DNA of 64,000 bases, taken from NCBI GenBank assembly GCA_041879295.1, contig CP047152.1, positions 997,501 to 1,061,500 of the forward strand, read 5' to 3'. Made by a program: the position numbers and the translations under genes. Below, in pieces: positions 9,156 to 19,289 of this stretch (the stretch's first letter is position 1; each line of letters opens with the position of its first letter). The notes under the pieces were generated by a model, which saw only the letters and a list, made by a program, of their open reading frames with translations, was not told the DNA's origin and ran no database searches. Source of the stretch: Pseudomonas putida. Its GTDB lineage: Bacteria; Pseudomonadota; Gammaproteobacteria; Pseudomonadales; Pseudomonadaceae.

Positions 9156-10298
9156 GTGATCGGTTGGAAACATGCAGCAGTGCTGACCCTGGCCGTACTG
9201 GCCGCAGGTTGCAGCAGCAACAGCAAGAAGGAACTGCCCCCGGCCGAGCTGACCAAGTTCACCGAGGAAGTGGTGCTGAAGAAGCAGTGGAGCCGTTCGA
9301 TCGGTGACGGCCAGGGTGAAACCTACAACACCCTGGTACCGGCCATCGAGAACGACCGCATCTACGCTTCCGACGTCAACGGCGAAGTCTATGCCCTTGA
9401 TCGCATCACCGGTGACGTAGTGTGGAAGAAGGACCTGGAGCTGAAGGTTTCCGGCGCAGTTGGCGTGGGCTACGGCCTGGTCATGCTCGGTACCCTCAAG
9501 GGTGAAGTCATTGCCCTGGACTCCAGCACCGGTGAAGAGCGTTGGCGCTCGCGCGTGACCAGCGAAGTGCTGGCCCCGCCTGCCAACAACGGTGACGTGG
9601 TAGTGGTGCAGACCCAGGACGACCGCCTGATTGGCCTGGATGCCGCCACTGGCGACCGCCGTTGGATCTACGAAAACTCCCCGGCCGTGCTGACGCTGCG
9701 TGGCACCGGTGCGCCGATCGCCACCAACCGCCTGGCTGTTGCCGGCCTGTCTACCGGCAAGGTTGTGGCGGTGGACATCAACAACGGTGTGCCGGTGTGG
9801 GAAAGCCGTGTGGCCATCCCGCAGGGGCGTTCCGAGCTGGACCGTGTGGTCGACATTGACGGCGGCCTGCTGCTGTCCGGTGGTATCTTGTACGTCAGCA
9901 CCTACCAGGGGCGCGTTGCTGGCCTGGACCTGGAAAGCGGCCGCGAGCTGTGGCAGCGCGATGCCTCCAGCTACGTGGGTGTCGCTCAGGGCTTCGGTAA
10001 CGTCTATGTGAGCGAGGCTTCCGGCTCGGTCGAGGGTATCGATGAGCGGTCTTCCAGTGCCCTGTGGACCAACGACTCGATGGCGCGTCGCCAACTGACG
10101 GCGCCTGAAGTGTTCTCCAGCTACGTAGCGGTAGGGGACTTCGAAGGCTATCTGCACTTGCTCAGCCAGGTCGATGGCCGTTTCGTTGGCCGTGAGCGCA
10201 TTGACAGCGATGGCCTGCGCGCCCGCCCGCTTGTGGTCGGCGACACCATCTATGTCTTCGGCAACAGCGGCAAGCTCGAGGCACTGACCATCCGCTGA
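9156..10298 (+). CDS. bamB: Outer-membrane assembly lipoprotein BamB
   Basis: 380 residues with a GTG start directly after the previous stop; AAGGGG in the upstream gene serves as ribosome site. The signal peptide ends in lipobox LAAGC with Cys19. The mature part is an eight-bladed beta-propeller of PQQ-like repeats, seen as recurring AxDxxTGxxxW elements such as ALDRITGDVVW, ALDSSTGEERW, GLDAATGDRRW and GLDLESGRELW. BamB is an accessory subunit of the BAM complex that inserts beta-barrel proteins into the outer membrane. Confidence 0.96.
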   Translation: MIGWKHAAVLTLAVLAAGCSSNSKKELPPAELTKFTEEVVLKKQWSRSIGDGQGETYNTLVPAIENDRIYASDVNGEVYALDRITGDVVWKKDLELKVSGAVGVGYGLVMLGTLKGEVIALDSSTGEERWRSRVTSEVLAPPANNGDVVVVQTQDDRLIGLDAATGDRRWIYENSPAVLTLRGTGAPIATNRLAVAGLSTGKVVAVDINNGVPVWESRVAIPQGRSELDRVVDIDGGLLLSGGILYVSTYQGRVAGLDLESGRELWQRDASSYVGVAQGFGNVYVSEASGSVEGIDERSSSALWTNDSMARRQLTAPEVFSSYVAVGDFEGYLHLLSQVDGRFVGRERIDSDGLRARPLVVGDTIYVFGNSGKLEALTIR

Positions 10299-10359
10299 AG
10301 CTATGCTTGAAGCCTTGACCGGCTTCAAGTCGCGGCGTAGGACACGCCGCCCGTACTCC

Positions 10360-10390
10360 GGCCGCTGCCTTGCAGCGGCCTTTGCATTTT
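10360..10390 (+). terminator. Intrinsic terminator after bamB
   Basis: Nine-bp arms GGCCGCTGC (10360-10368) and GCAGCGGCC (10372-10380) with a 3-base loop, followed by TTTGCATTTT. A weaker hairpin GAAGCC/GGCTTC lies just upstream at 10309-10326. This would separate bamB from der or attenuate read-through. Confidence 0.75.
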
Positions 10391-10414
10391 CAAGAATTCT
10401 AGAGTGGAGAGCCG

Positions 10415-11878
10415 ATGGTTCCCGTAATTGCCCTGGTGGGCCGCCCGAACGTCGGCAAATCCACCATGTTCAACCGCCTGACCAAGACCCGCGATGCCAT
10501 CGTCGGTGACCTCTCGGGCCTGACCCGTGATCGCCAGTATGGTGATGCCAGCTGGCAGGGTCGCTCCTTCATCCTGATCGACACTGGTGGTATCACCGGT
10601 GACGAAGTGGGCATGGACGAGAAAATGGCCGAGCAGTCGCTCATGGCCATCGAAGAAGCCGACTATGTGCTGTTCCTGGTTGATGCCCGTGCGGGCATGA
10701 CCGCAGCAGACCAGATGATCGCCGAGCACCTGCGCAAGCGGAACAAGTCGGCGATCCTGGTTGCCAACAAGATCGACAACATCGACCCCGACGTTGCCCG
10801 CGCCGAATTTTCGCCAATGGGCATGGGTAACGCCATTCCGGTGGCGGGCTCCCAGGGCCGTGGTATCAGTGCCCTGATGGAAGCCGTGCTCGGCCACTTG
10901 CCGCGCGATGCCGAAGAGGAAGCCCTCGACCAGGAGGTCGCTGAAGGTGAGGAAGCCGTGCGCATTCCTGGCCCAAGCGAGAAGGATGGCATCAAGATCG
11001 CCATCATCGGCCGCCCGAACGTTGGCAAGTCGACGCTGGTCAACCGCATGCTCGGCGAGGAGCGTGTGGTGGTCTACGACGAGCCGGGCACCACCCGTGA
11101 CAGTATCTACATCCCGTTCGAGCGCGATGGCGAGAAGTACACCTTCATCGACACCGCCGGGGTGCGCAAGCGTGGCAAGATCCACGAGGAAGTCGAGAAG
11201 TTCTCGGTGGTGAAGACGTTGCAGGCGATCAAGGACGCCAACGTCGTCATCTTCGTCATGGATGCCCGCGAGGGTGTGGTCGACCATGACCTGAACCTGC
11301 TGGGCTTCGCCCTTGAAGCCGGTCGCGCCATCGTCATTGCCCTGAACAAGTGGGATGGCATGGAGCCGGGTGAGCGCGCCTACGTGAAGACCGAGCTGGA
11401 GCGCCGGCTGTTCTTCGTCGACTTTGCCGACATCCACTTCATTTCCGCGCTGCATGGCACGGGCGTGGGTAACTTGTACAAGTCGGTACAGGCTGCGTTC
11501 CAGTCCGCGGTCACCCGCTGGCCGACCAGCCGCCTGACGCAGATCCTCGAAGATGCCGTGAGCGAGCACCAGCCGCCGATGGTCAATGGTCGCCGCATCA
11601 AGCTGCGCTATGCCCACCTCGGCGGTGCGAACCCGCCGCTGATCGTGATCCACGGCAACCAGACCGACAGCATTCCCAAGTCGTACTCGCGTTACCTGGA
11701 AAACACCTATCGCCGGGTGCTCAAGCTGGTCGGTACGCCGATCCGTATCGAGTACAAGGGCGGTGAGAACCCGTACGAGGGCAAGAAGAACACCCTTACC
11801 GATCGCCAGGTCAACAAGAAACGCCGCCTGATGTCGCACCACAAGAAGGCCGAGAAGAAGCGTCGCGACAAGCGCTAA
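10415..11878 (+). CDS. der: Ribosome-associated double GTPase Der (EngA)
   Basis: 487 residues with two tandem G domains. P-loops GRPNVGKST occur at residues 9-17 and 199-207, each with its own DTGG/DTAG and NKxD motifs (NKID; NKWD). The acidic linker ([18 protein letters not shown]) and the C-terminal KH-like domain ending in a basic tail ([11 protein letters not shown]) are typical. Der acts in assembly of the 50S subunit. GGAG lies 5 bases before the ATG. A strong G/C hairpin at 11888-11915 follows the stop. Confidence 0.97.
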   Translation: MVPVIALVGRPNVGKSTMFNRLTKTRDAIVGDLSGLTRDRQYGDASWQGRSFILIDTGGITGDEVGMDEKMAEQSLMAIEEADYVLFLVDARAGMTAADQMIAEHLRKRNKSAILVANKIDNIDPDVARAEFSPMGMGNAIPVAGSQGRGISALMEAVLGHLPRDAEEEALDQEVAEGEEAVRIPGPSEKDGIKIAIIGRPNVGKSTLVNRMLGEERVVVYDEPGTTRDSIYIPFERDGEKYTFIDTAGVRKRGKIHEEVEKFSVVKTLQAIKDANVVIFVMDAREGVVDHDLNLLGFALEAGRAIVIALNKWDGMEPGERAYVKTELERRLFFVDFADIHFISALHGTGVGNLYKSVQAAFQSAVTRWPTSRLTQILEDAVSEHQPPMVNGRRIKLRYAHLGGANPPLIVIHGNQTDSIPKSYSRYLENTYRRVLKLVGTPIRIEYKGGENPYEGKKNTLTDRQVNKKRRLMSHHKKAEKKRRDKR

Positions 11879-11887
11879 GTCGCCCCA

Positions 11888-11915
11888 TGTGGGGGCGGGC
11901 AAAGCCGCCCCCACA
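11888..11915. terminator. Hairpin downstream of der
   Basis: Eleven-bp arms TGTGGGGGCGG (11888-11898) and CCGCCCCCACA (11905-11915) around a 6-base loop. There is no T run, so it may be a transcript-stabilising element or a degenerate REP rather than a strict intrinsic terminator. Confidence 0.5.
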
Positions 11916-12029
11916 GACGCCCCTTGATCCAGAGCAATCCCCCTATTGTTTCAACCTTTTTCCTGACCGCTCGATCCGCTATGCTCGGACTCCACCCCGT
12001 GCCGGATATACCCCAGGAAAGAGGGCTCC

Positions 12030-13178
12030 ATGATCCGCAGCAAACTGCCGAACGTCGGCACGACCATCTTCACCACCATGTCCCAGCTCGCCGTGCAGAC
12101 TGGCGCGCTCAACCTGTCCCAGGGCTTTCCTGACTTCAATGGCCCGCAGGCCCTGCTTGATGCCGTGGGCCGGCACGTGGCTGCCGGGCATAACCAGTAT
12201 TCGCCGATGACCGGCCTGCCGGCCTTGCGCCAGCAGGTAGCGGCCAAGGTCGAGCGGCTGTATGGGGCCAGGGTGGATGCCGATCAGGAAGTGACTATCA
12301 CCCCCGGCGCCACCGAGGCTATTTTCTGTGCCATCCAGGCGGTGGTACATGCCGGTGACGAAGTGATCGTCTTCGATCCCTGCTACGACAGCTACGAGCC
12401 GTCAGTGGAGCTGGCCGGTGGCCGCTGTGTTCATGTGCAGTTGAGCGACGGCACCTTCCGTATCGACTGGCAGAAATTCAGCGATGCCTTGAGCCCGCGC
12501 ACGCGCATGGTCATCCTCAACTCGCCACACAACCCCAGCGGCGCGCTGATCACTCGCGAAGACCTTGACCAGTTGGCCGCACTAATTGCCGACCGCGATA
12601 TCTACCTGGTCAGCGATGAAGTGTACGAGCACCTGGTCTACGACGGTGTACGCCACGCCAGCGTGCTGGCCCATGAGCAGTTGTACTCGCGTGCCTTCGT
12701 GGTCAGTTCTTTCGGCAAGACGTACCACGTTACCGGCTGGAAGACCGGGTACGTGATCGCACCGCCTGCCCTGAGCGCCGAGCTGCGCAAAGTGCACCAG
12801 TACGTCAACTTCTGTGGGGTGACGCCGCTGCAGTGTGCCTTGGCCGACTTCATGGCCGAGCACCCCGAGCATATTGATGAATTGCCAGCCTTTTACCAGG
12901 CCAAGCGCGACGTGTTCTGCGGCTTGCTGGAAGGCTCGCGTTTCAACTTTACCCGCACGACGGGCACTTATTTCCAGCTGGTGGACTATTCGCAAATCCG
13001 CCCGGACCTGAACGATGTCGACATGTCGCTGTGGCTGACGCGTGAGCACGGCGTGGCGACCATCCCGGTATCGGTGTTCTACCAGCAACCCATCCCCGAG
13101 CAACGCCTGGTGCGCCTGTGCTTTGCCAAACGAGAGGAGACGCTGCGTCAGGCAGCGGAAAGACTATGCGCGATCTGA
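12030..13178 (+). CDS. PLP-dependent aminotransferase, class I/II (YbdL/methionine aminotransferase type)
   Basis: 382 residues, fold-type I aminotransferase. The Schiff-base lysine is Lys230 in SSFGKTYHVTGWKTGY. NSPHNPSGA and SDEVYEHLVYDG are the cofactor-binding loops. YbdL in E. coli uses 2-oxo acids with methionine, phenylalanine or histidine as donors. The next gene is an omega-amidase-like nitrilase starting 13 bases before this stop. That pair fits the glutamine transaminase plus omega-amidase route, in which KMTB is aminated in methionine salvage and the 2-oxoglutaramate is hydrolysed. AGGAAAGAGGG precedes the ATG. The assignment to this pathway is inferred from gene pairing. Confidence 0.88.
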   Translation: MIRSKLPNVGTTIFTTMSQLAVQTGALNLSQGFPDFNGPQALLDAVGRHVAAGHNQYSPMTGLPALRQQVAAKVERLYGARVDADQEVTITPGATEAIFCAIQAVVHAGDEVIVFDPCYDSYEPSVELAGGRCVHVQLSDGTFRIDWQKFSDALSPRTRMVILNSPHNPSGALITREDLDQLAALIADRDIYLVSDEVYEHLVYDGVRHASVLAHEQLYSRAFVVSSFGKTYHVTGWKTGYVIAPPALSAELRKVHQYVNFCGVTPLQCALADFMAEHPEHIDELPAFYQAKRDVFCGLLEGSRFNFTRTTGTYFQLVDYSQIRPDLNDVDMSLWLTREHGVATIPVSVFYQQPIPEQRLVRLCFAKREETLRQAAERLCAI

Positions 13179-13957
13179 GTACACTGCCGAACCTGAAAGT
13201 CGCCCTGGTGCAAACCACCCTGGCCTGGCATGACCGCGAGGCCAACTACGCGCACTTCGAGGTGCTGCTGGAGCAGGTGGGCGAGGTGGACCTGGTGATC
13301 CTGCCGGAAATGTTCACCACCGGCTTTTCGATGCAGTCGGAAAGCCTGTGCGAGCAGGAGAACGGTCCGACCTATAAATGGTTGAAAGCCCAGGCGAAGA
13401 AGCACAATGCGGTGATTACCGGTAGTGTGATCATCCAGGCGGCCGATGGCAGCCACCGCAACCGCCTGTTGTGGGCGCGGCCGGACGGCGAGATTCTGCA
13501 CTACGACAAGCGCCACCTGTTCCGCATGGCCGGTGAGCACAAACATTACACCCCAGGCGAGCGGCAGGTGCAGTTCGAGGTCAAGGGCTGGCGGATTCGC
13601 CCGCTGATCTGTTACGACCTGCGCTTCCCGGTGTGGAGCCGCGACGCCCAGGACACCGACCTGCTGCTTTATACGGCCAACTGGCCGGCCGCGCGTCGCC
13701 AGCACTGGAACCGCCTGCTACCGGCGCGGGGCATCGAGAACCTGTGCTATGTGGCAGCGGTGAACCGGGTGGGCACGGACGGTAAAGGCTTTGCTTATTC
13801 TGGTGACAGCCAGGTGCTGGATTTCCAGGGTGAGAGCCTGCTCAGTGCCGGCGAGGCGGACGGGGTGTTCACTGCAGTACTGAGCGCGTCGGAACTGGCG
13901 GCGTACCGGGCCAAGTTCCCGGCCAACCTGGATGCCGATACCTTCGAGTTGCACTGA
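13166..13957 (+). CDS. Nitrilase-superfamily omega-amidase (YafV type)
   Basis: 263 residues from the ATG at 13166; the frame is open further upstream but that overlaps the aminotransferase. The catalytic triad of the superfamily is Glu48 (LPEMFTTGF), Lys115 (YDKRHLFRM) and Cys149 (PLICYDLRFP). Omega-amidases hydrolyse 2-oxoglutaramate or 2-oxosuccinamate to the oxo acid and ammonia. The 13-base overlap with the aminotransferase implies one transcript and coupled translation, and supports a joint role in transamination with an amide donor. Confidence 0.87.
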   Translation: MRDLSTLPNLKVALVQTTLAWHDREANYAHFEVLLEQVGEVDLVILPEMFTTGFSMQSESLCEQENGPTYKWLKAQAKKHNAVITGSVIIQAADGSHRNRLLWARPDGEILHYDKRHLFRMAGEHKHYTPGERQVQFEVKGWRIRPLICYDLRFPVWSRDAQDTDLLLYTANWPAARRQHWNRLLPARGIENLCYVAAVNRVGTDGKGFAYSGDSQVLDFQGESLLSAGEADGVFTAVLSASELAAYRAKFPANLDADTFELH

Positions 13958-13964
13958 CAGCAGC

Positions 13965-13999
13965 GCCGGCTTCTTCGCGGGCTTGCCCGCGAAAGGGCC
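13965..13999 (+). repeat. REP element
   Basis: Palindromic core CGCGGGCTTGCCCGCG with the GCCGGC flank, immediately after the nitrilase gene. This is the Pseudomonas REP type found between genes. Confidence 0.8.
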
Positions 14000-14042
14000 T
14001 GGTGGCCAATCTCCCTGGCCCTTCACCGTTACCGCCGCCACC

Positions 14043-14072
14043 GTATTCGCGGGTAAACCCGCTCCTACACAG
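14043..14072 (+). repeat. REP element (GTAAAC variant)
   Basis: Core CGCGGGTAAACCCGCTCCTA. It pairs in inverted orientation with the copy at 14112-14145. Confidence 0.8.
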
Positions 14073-14111
14073 ATCGGTGGTGGACATACATCTGGGGTTG
14101 GACACAGCCCG

Positions 14112-14145
14112 CTGTAGGAGCGGGGTTACCCGCGAAGAGGCCGGC
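14112..14145 (-). repeat. REP element, inverted copy
   Basis: Reads TAGGAGCGGGGTTACCCGCG then AAGAGGCCGGC, inverted relative to the previous copy, so the two form a BIME-like pair between the convergent genes at 13957 and 14167. Confidence 0.8.
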
Positions 14146-14166
14146 GCTGGTTGAATCGATTTCCGG

Positions 14167-16731
14167 TCAATACACATCCCGCCGATACCGCCCATCCTCG
14201 ATCAACTGCTGTACAGCTTCTTCACCCAGCATGCGATTGAGCGCAGCATCCACCCCCGCCGCCATGCCTTTCAGGCTGCCGCAGACATACACGCAAGCCC
14301 CATCGGCTACCCAGCGCTTGAAGTCCTCGGCCTGCTGCAGAATCACGTCCTGCACATACACCTTCTCGGCCTGATCGCGCGAGAACGCCAGGTCCAGCCG
14401 TGCCAGGTCGCCGTTGTCCAGCCAAGCTTGCAGCTCATCGCCGCACAGCAAGTCATGCGCCCGATTACGCTCGCCGAACAACAGCCAGTTGCGCTGCTCA
14501 CCGGCATTGACCCGCGCGCGCAACAGGCTGCGAAGGCCTGCCAGGCCAGTGCCGTTACCGATCAGGATCATCGGCGCAGCGGCCTCAGGCAGATGGAAAC
14601 CACTGTTACGCCGCAGGCGCAGGCTCAGGGTGCCATTCATTGGCAGGTATTCGGTCAGCCAGCCAGAGCCCAAGCCAAGGTTGCCGTCGGGGTGGCGTTC
14701 CTGGCGCACGATCAGCTCCAGCACACCATCGCTAGCGATCGAGGCGATGGAGTATTCGCGGCTGCCGATCGGTACCAGTGCATCCACCAGTGCCTGCGGC
14801 TGCAAGCCGATCAGGTGATCGCGGCGCGTCGGCAACTGGCGACCAGCGAGTGCCTGGGCAAGGGTTTCGCTCAGGCCATTCACCTGCACTTGGCTGCTGG
14901 CGTCCAGTGCCATGCCCTTGAGGAACGCGTCGATACGTGGCTGCCCATTTAGCGGCAGTATTTCTACCAGGTCGCCGGCTTCCCAGATCGCAGGTTCTGC
15001 AGCCTGCAGGCCAAGCAGGTACACCGGTTGGCCTTGGCTGCCGGGGTTGAGCAGTTTGCGGCGCACCAGCGACCAGTTGGCAAAGGTTGGCGGCTGCCAA
15101 GCGGCGACCGGCTGGGCGCCGGTCAGTTGCGCCAGTTCCTGCTGCCATTGCTGCAGGGCGGCCTGGTCGGCGTTGTCCACTTCCACCGGGCTGAATGCAC
15201 TGCTGGCGCCGCGCTCCCCCAGCCACGCCTGGAGGCGACGAGCGAAGCCGCAGAAGTGCGGGTACTGACGATCACCGAGGGCGAGCAGGGCATAGTTGAG
15301 GTTGTTCAGTGCCCAAGGCTGGCCGAGCACCTTGCGCTCGAAGGCGCGGGCGCTGTCGGGCGCTTCACCGTCGCCGAAGGTACTCACCACGAAGAGCGCG
15401 CGATGGGCCTGGCGCAGGTCGTTTTCACCCAGCTGGGCAAGGGCGCGCACTTGAACGGGCTGGCCGGCTGCCTGCAGCTGCCTGGCGCTCTGCCAGGCCA
15501 ACTGTTCGGCAAAGCCACTCTGGCTGGCAAAGCCGATCAGCCAGCCGTCGCCATTGCCGTTGCTGTTGGCGACGTTGCCACGGGCTGCGCGCACCTGACG
15601 TTTCTTGCGGCGACGGTCGAGGTACAGCAGCCAGCCGGTGACGAAGAACAACGGCATGGTCAGGCTGGCGATGGTGACGATGATGCGCCCCGGCAAGCCG
15701 AAGTACTCGCCCACATGCAAGGCGTAAACACTCTGCAGCAGTTGCGCCTTGAAGGACTTGTCGGTGTAGCGGTCGTGCTTTTTAACCTGGCCGGTGGCCG
15801 GGTCCAGGACCAGGGTATTGAAGGCACGTGGGTGGGCAGCGTTGTCGAGCAGGTAGAACAGGTTGGCCGGCTGACCGCCAGCGGGCGGCAGGCGCAGGTT
15901 GTAGGTGGACAGGCCTGGGCCCGCGGCATCCTTGAGGTTGGCCCAGATGGCGTCATAGTCCACCACCAGCGGTGGCGCATTCCTGTCGACTTTCTGCGGC
16001 CCGTGCCGGCCACGGCCTTCACCACGTTTTTGCTGCTGGCCCGCAGCCGGCGCGTCAGCCAGCAGCTTGTTCAGGCCTTCGCGGTACCACTCATAGGACC
16101 AGAACAGGCCGGTCAGGGCGAACAGAAGGTAGAACAGCAGGCACCAGGTACCTGCCACGGCGTGCAGGTCCCAGTTGAAGGCGCGGCCTTTCTTGGCCCA
16201 TTCGAAGGTCAGCCAGGTGCGCCAGGCCAGTGCTTTGCGCGGCCAGCGCAGGTACAGGCCGGACAGGCAGAAGAACACCAGCATCAAGGTGCAGGCCCCG
16301 GTGATTTGCCGGCCAGTATCGCCCATGGCGAGGAAACGGTGCAGCTTGAGCATGAGGTTGAAGAAGCCTTGCCCGGCCACTTCACCCTTGAGCTCGCCGG
16401 TGTACGGGTCGGCATAGCGCAGTTCGCCACGGCGTTCGCCCGGTGCCGGCATGAAGAAGATACGTGCAGCGTTGCCTTCACGCACGTCGACCCACAGCAT
16501 CGACACCTTGTCGTGCTGCTGGGCTTCGACTCGTTTAACCAGCTCGGCCGGCGGCAGCACGCCTTCGGCGCGTACTTCTACCTTGAGTACATCGGCATTG
16601 AATGCGCGCAGCAGTTCTTCCTGGAACGAGTACAGCGCCCCGGTAATGCCCATCAAGGCCAGCACCAGGCCAGCGGTGATGCCAAAGAACCAGTGCAATT
16701 GGAACAGCGTCTTCTTCACCACGTTACTCAC
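14167..16731 (-). CDS. piuB: PepSY/flavodoxin/FAD-NADPH fusion, siderophore-iron reductase (PiuB type)
   Basis: 854 residues, a three-part membrane reductase. The N-terminal PepSY-associated region has membrane helices near 10-32 ([19 protein letters not shown]), 145-165, 200-225 and 360-385. A flavodoxin domain spans about 400-540 ([20 protein letters not shown]), then an FAD-binding part ([10 protein letters not shown]) and an NADPH-binding part ([17 protein letters not shown]) to the end. The domain order suggests electrons pass from NADPH through FAD and FMN to the membrane or periplasm, where ferric siderophore could be reduced. It lies downstream of the receptor gene piuA on the same strand with a terminator hairpin between. 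P. aeruginosa has the same neighbourhood (piuA, piuC). Substrate is inferred. Confidence 0.85.
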   Translation of the reverse strand: MSNVVKKTLFQLHWFFGITAGLVLALMGITGALYSFQEELLRAFNADVLKVEVRAEGVLPPAELVKRVEAQQHDKVSMLWVDVREGNAARIFFMPAPGERRGELRYADPYTGELKGEVAGQGFFNLMLKLHRFLAMGDTGRQITGACTLMLVFFCLSGLYLRWPRKALAWRTWLTFEWAKKGRAFNWDLHAVAGTWCLLFYLLFALTGLFWSYEWYREGLNKLLADAPAAGQQQKRGEGRGRHGPQKVDRNAPPLVVDYDAIWANLKDAAGPGLSTYNLRLPPAGGQPANLFYLLDNAAHPRAFNTLVLDPATGQVKKHDRYTDKSFKAQLLQSVYALHVGEYFGLPGRIIVTIASLTMPLFFVTGWLLYLDRRRKKRQVRAARGNVANSNGNGDGWLIGFASQSGFAEQLAWQSARQLQAAGQPVQVRALAQLGENDLRQAHRALFVVSTFGDGEAPDSARAFERKVLGQPWALNNLNYALLALGDRQYPHFCGFARRLQAWLGERGASSAFSPVEVDNADQAALQQWQQELAQLTGAQPVAAWQPPTFANWSLVRRKLLNPGSQGQPVYLLGLQAAEPAIWEAGDLVEILPLNGQPRIDAFLKGMALDASSQVQVNGLSETLAQALAGRQLPTRRDHLIGLQPQALVDALVPIGSREYSIASIASDGVLELIVRQERHPDGNLGLGSGWLTEYLPMNGTLSLRLRRNSGFHLPEAAAPMILIGNGTGLAGLRSLLRARVNAGEQRNWLLFGERNRAHDLLCGDELQAWLDNGDLARLDLAFSRDQAEKVYVQDVILQQAEDFKRWVADGACVYVCGSLKGMAAGVDAALNRMLGEEAVQQLIEDGRYRRDVY

Positions 16732-16780
16732 CTTGAGTTGCTGCCGCGACCTGCGCGGCGTGCATTATGCCTTGATACGC

Positions 16781-16811
16781 AAAAGCCCCGCTCACGGGAA
16801 TGAACGGGGCT
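16781..16811 (-). terminator. Intrinsic terminator after piuA
   Basis: On the minus strand, arms AGCCCCG and CGGGGCT flank a short imperfect loop and are followed by TTTTGCG. It sits 14 bases after the piuA stop and would limit read-through into piuB. Confidence 0.75.
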
Positions 16812-16824
16812 CGGGGTGACTTGA

Positions 16825-19068
16825 TTAGAAGTGGAAGTTGGCACTCATGAGTGCAGTACGGCCAGGCGCTACGTGAGCGTAATGCGTAGCGAATACTTGA
16901 TCGAAGTAACGCTTGTCGGTCAGGTTCTGCACATTCAGTTGCAAGTCGACATTCTTTGTCAGGCGATAGGTAGCCATGGCGTCATAGCGCCAGTAGGAAG
17001 GTACCTCGACCGAGTTGGCTTCGTCACCGAAGCGCGAATCGACAAAAGTCGCTCCAGCACCAACGGTCAGTTGCGGAATGATGTCGTAGGTCGACCAGAA
17101 CGTGAAGTTGTTACGCGGCGTGCTAGGCATGTGGTTGCCTTCGTTCGCTGCAGTAGAGGTTTTCACGATCTCGCTTTCCATATAGGTGTAGCCGCCATAG
17201 ACCTTCCACTTGCTGGTCAGGTTACCCGAGTAGGTCAGCTCCACACCCTGGACCCGTTGTTCGCCATCGAGCACCTGATATGTGGCATTGTCTGGATCGG
17301 TGACGCGTGCGTTGGTTTTGTCGGTACGGAACAAGGCTGCGGTCAACGATAGGTTATCGTCGAAGAAGTCCCACTTCGTGCCGATTTCGTAGTTGCGGTT
17401 ACGTTCTGGATCGAGGTTGCTGTTGTTGGCCGCCAGCTCCAGGCCTCCATTACCGCTGGTTTCGCCCGACGGGTTGCTGGAGGTCGACCAGGCGGCGTAA
17501 ATACTGCCGTTGGGCAACGGCTTGTAGACTACGCCAACTTGGTAGTTCCACAGATGCGCGTTGTTTTCGCGAGAGAAGTCCCCCGCAACCGAGCCACGCC
17601 CACCTGTGCTGTATCCGCTTGATTTGGTCTGGTAATCGTCGTAACGCAGGCCAAGGTTCAGCGACCACTGTTCGTTGAAAGTCAGTGTGTCAAATACGTA
17701 GGCAGCGCTGGTCTTCGTATCCGTATCGGTGAACGCTTGGCTGTCGGTAATCGTGCCAGACCAGCCGTCATCCGGGGATGGGTCGTAGAGGCTGGTGCAG
17801 TCGCCCGAAGCCAGCAAGGCGGGGGTGCAAACAGTGCCTGTGCCCGCGGCCGAGGTGACGACATACCCGCGGTTATGCGTGTCGCTGTAGGTGAACTCCA
17901 GGCCTGTCACCAGGCTATGCTCGATGAAGCCGGTATTGAACTTGGCACTCAGGTCGGTCTGGTTCACCCAACCTTTGGACGTCGAATTGCGGTTCTTGGT
18001 TGCGCGATAGACCGTACCGTTGGCGACGTTACCTTTACTGTCATCCGGGTTGGTCACGATGTAGTCGAGGGTCGAGCGCGACATGCGGAAGCTGTTGGAC
18101 AGTGTCAGGTTTTCGTTCAGGTCATGTTCGATACGGATCGTGCCGCTGTCGTTGCTGGTCTTGCGGTAGTCGCGTCCGTTCAAACCGTAGAAGTTGTCGC
18201 GGTCTACATGAGCCGGGCCATCTACATTGTATTTGCTGCGCGTGGCGCTGCGATTCAGCGGGATGCCGTAGTCAGGCATATCGTCGGTTTTCAGGTGGTA
18301 GTAACCCACTGTGACCCGTGTATCGGTGCCCAAGCCAAAAGCGAACGACGGTGCCACCCCCCAACGGCTCACATCCACATCGTCACGACCGGCGACGTTG
18401 GCTTCGTGCTTCATCAGGTTCAAGCGAAAGGCAGAGGTGTCGGTCAGCTGTTTGTTCAAATCCAGGGTGGTGCGTTTGGTCTGGTCTGAACCCCAAGTGA
18501 ACCCACCGTTGTAGCTATCGCCAAGTTTTGCGCTCTTGGTGACCAGATTGAGGCTCCCGCCCGTCGAGCCAGCACCGGTAAAAGCGGAGCCAGGGCCTTT
18601 TGCGACCTCAATGGACTCCACGTTGAAGATCTCCCGGCTTTGGGATGCGACATCGCGCATGCCATCGACAAATACGTCACTTTCGGCGTTGAAGCCGCGG
18701 ATGATAGGGCGGTCACCCGCTGGGTTGCCGCCTTCGCCTGCGCCAAAAGTGATGCCTGGGGTTGTACGCAAGGCGTCTACCAAGGACGTCGCCCCCGTGT
18801 CACGAATGACTTGCTGAGGGATCACCGTGACACTCTTCGGTGTTTCACGCAGCGGGGCGGTGTACTTCTTCGAGCTGGCGGTGTCCGTCTTGTAGCTGGT
18901 GACATCCTGTGCCGCGTTGACGCTGGTTGCGTCGAGTGAAATGACAGAATCAGCAGCCTGATCATCTGCATATGCAAGCTGAGCAGTCGATGCTGCAGAG
19001 ATGGCAACGCCAATGGCGGACGCAAGCAGGCGTTGTGAGCTCACAGCAGATGGCACGTAATGACGCAT
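16825..19068 (-). CDS. piuA: TonB-dependent siderophore receptor PiuA (Fiu-like)
   Basis: 747 residues from the ATG at 19066-19068, chosen over an ATG 17 codons upstream because GGGGAAGG precedes it and the signal peptide then begins MRHYVPSAVSSQRLL and ends near AYA. The plug domain holds RETPKSVTVIPQQVIRDTG, IIRGFNAESDVFVDGMRD and VEVAKGPGSAFTGAGSTGGS-like elements. The 22-strand barrel ends in Phe (SANFHF), the usual barrel C-terminus. PiuA and Fiu import catechol-type ferric siderophores and mimic conjugates. There is no STN signalling domain, so expression is probably under Fur alone. Divergent piuC supports the call. Confidence 0.92.
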   Translation of the reverse strand: MRHYVPSAVSSQRLLASAIGVAISAASTAQLAYADDQAADSVISLDATSVNAAQDVTSYKTDTASSKKYTAPLRETPKSVTVIPQQVIRDTGATSLVDALRTTPGITFGAGEGGNPAGDRPIIRGFNAESDVFVDGMRDVASQSREIFNVESIEVAKGPGSAFTGAGSTGGSLNLVTKSAKLGDSYNGGFTWGSDQTKRTTLDLNKQLTDTSAFRLNLMKHEANVAGRDDVDVSRWGVAPSFAFGLGTDTRVTVGYYHLKTDDMPDYGIPLNRSATRSKYNVDGPAHVDRDNFYGLNGRDYRKTSNDSGTIRIEHDLNENLTLSNSFRMSRSTLDYIVTNPDDSKGNVANGTVYRATKNRNSTSKGWVNQTDLSAKFNTGFIEHSLVTGLEFTYSDTHNRGYVVTSAAGTGTVCTPALLASGDCTSLYDPSPDDGWSGTITDSQAFTDTDTKTSAAYVFDTLTFNEQWSLNLGLRYDDYQTKSSGYSTGGRGSVAGDFSRENNAHLWNYQVGVVYKPLPNGSIYAAWSTSSNPSGETSGNGGLELAANNSNLDPERNRNYEIGTKWDFFDDNLSLTAALFRTDKTNARVTDPDNATYQVLDGEQRVQGVELTYSGNLTSKWKVYGGYTYMESEIVKTSTAANEGNHMPSTPRNNFTFWSTYDIIPQLTVGAGATFVDSRFGDEANSVEVPSYWRYDAMATYRLTKNVDLQLNVQNLTDKRYFDQVFATHYAHVAPGRTALMSANFHF

Positions 19069-19289
19069 TGGTAAGGACCTTCCCCAAGGTTTCGAGGCGG
19101 TGGATCTTAATGTAAGCAATTTTGACTAACAATTGAGATTCGTTACCATTCGTGAAGAATTTACAATCTTTACAATTTGTCTTTACGGTTTCATGCAGCT
19201 GAAACGTCTTAACTGGCAAATGGGGCTTGTGTAGCGCAAAAGGGAATCAATATCATTGAGCCTTTACATTTCCCAACGGTGCTGTTGCC
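19069..19289. promoter_or_regulatory. Divergent piuA/piuC promoter region with possible Fur sites
   Basis: This 221-base AT-rich spacer separates the two start codons. Two stretches partly match the Fur pattern of alternating GATAAT/ATTATC-like hexamers: around 19128-19150 (AACAATTGAGATTCGTTA) and 19243-19259 (GGAATCAATATCATTGA). Both are imperfect; iron control is expected from the gene family. Confidence 0.4.

Noticed and set aside
8481..10328. Antisense frame opposite yfgM-like gene and bamB
   Set aside because: The sense strand has a lipobox and propeller repeats; the antisense frame shows none.
15028..16803. 591-codon plus-strand frame opposite piuB
   Set aside because: No motifs; the minus strand carries clear flavodoxin and NADPH signatures.
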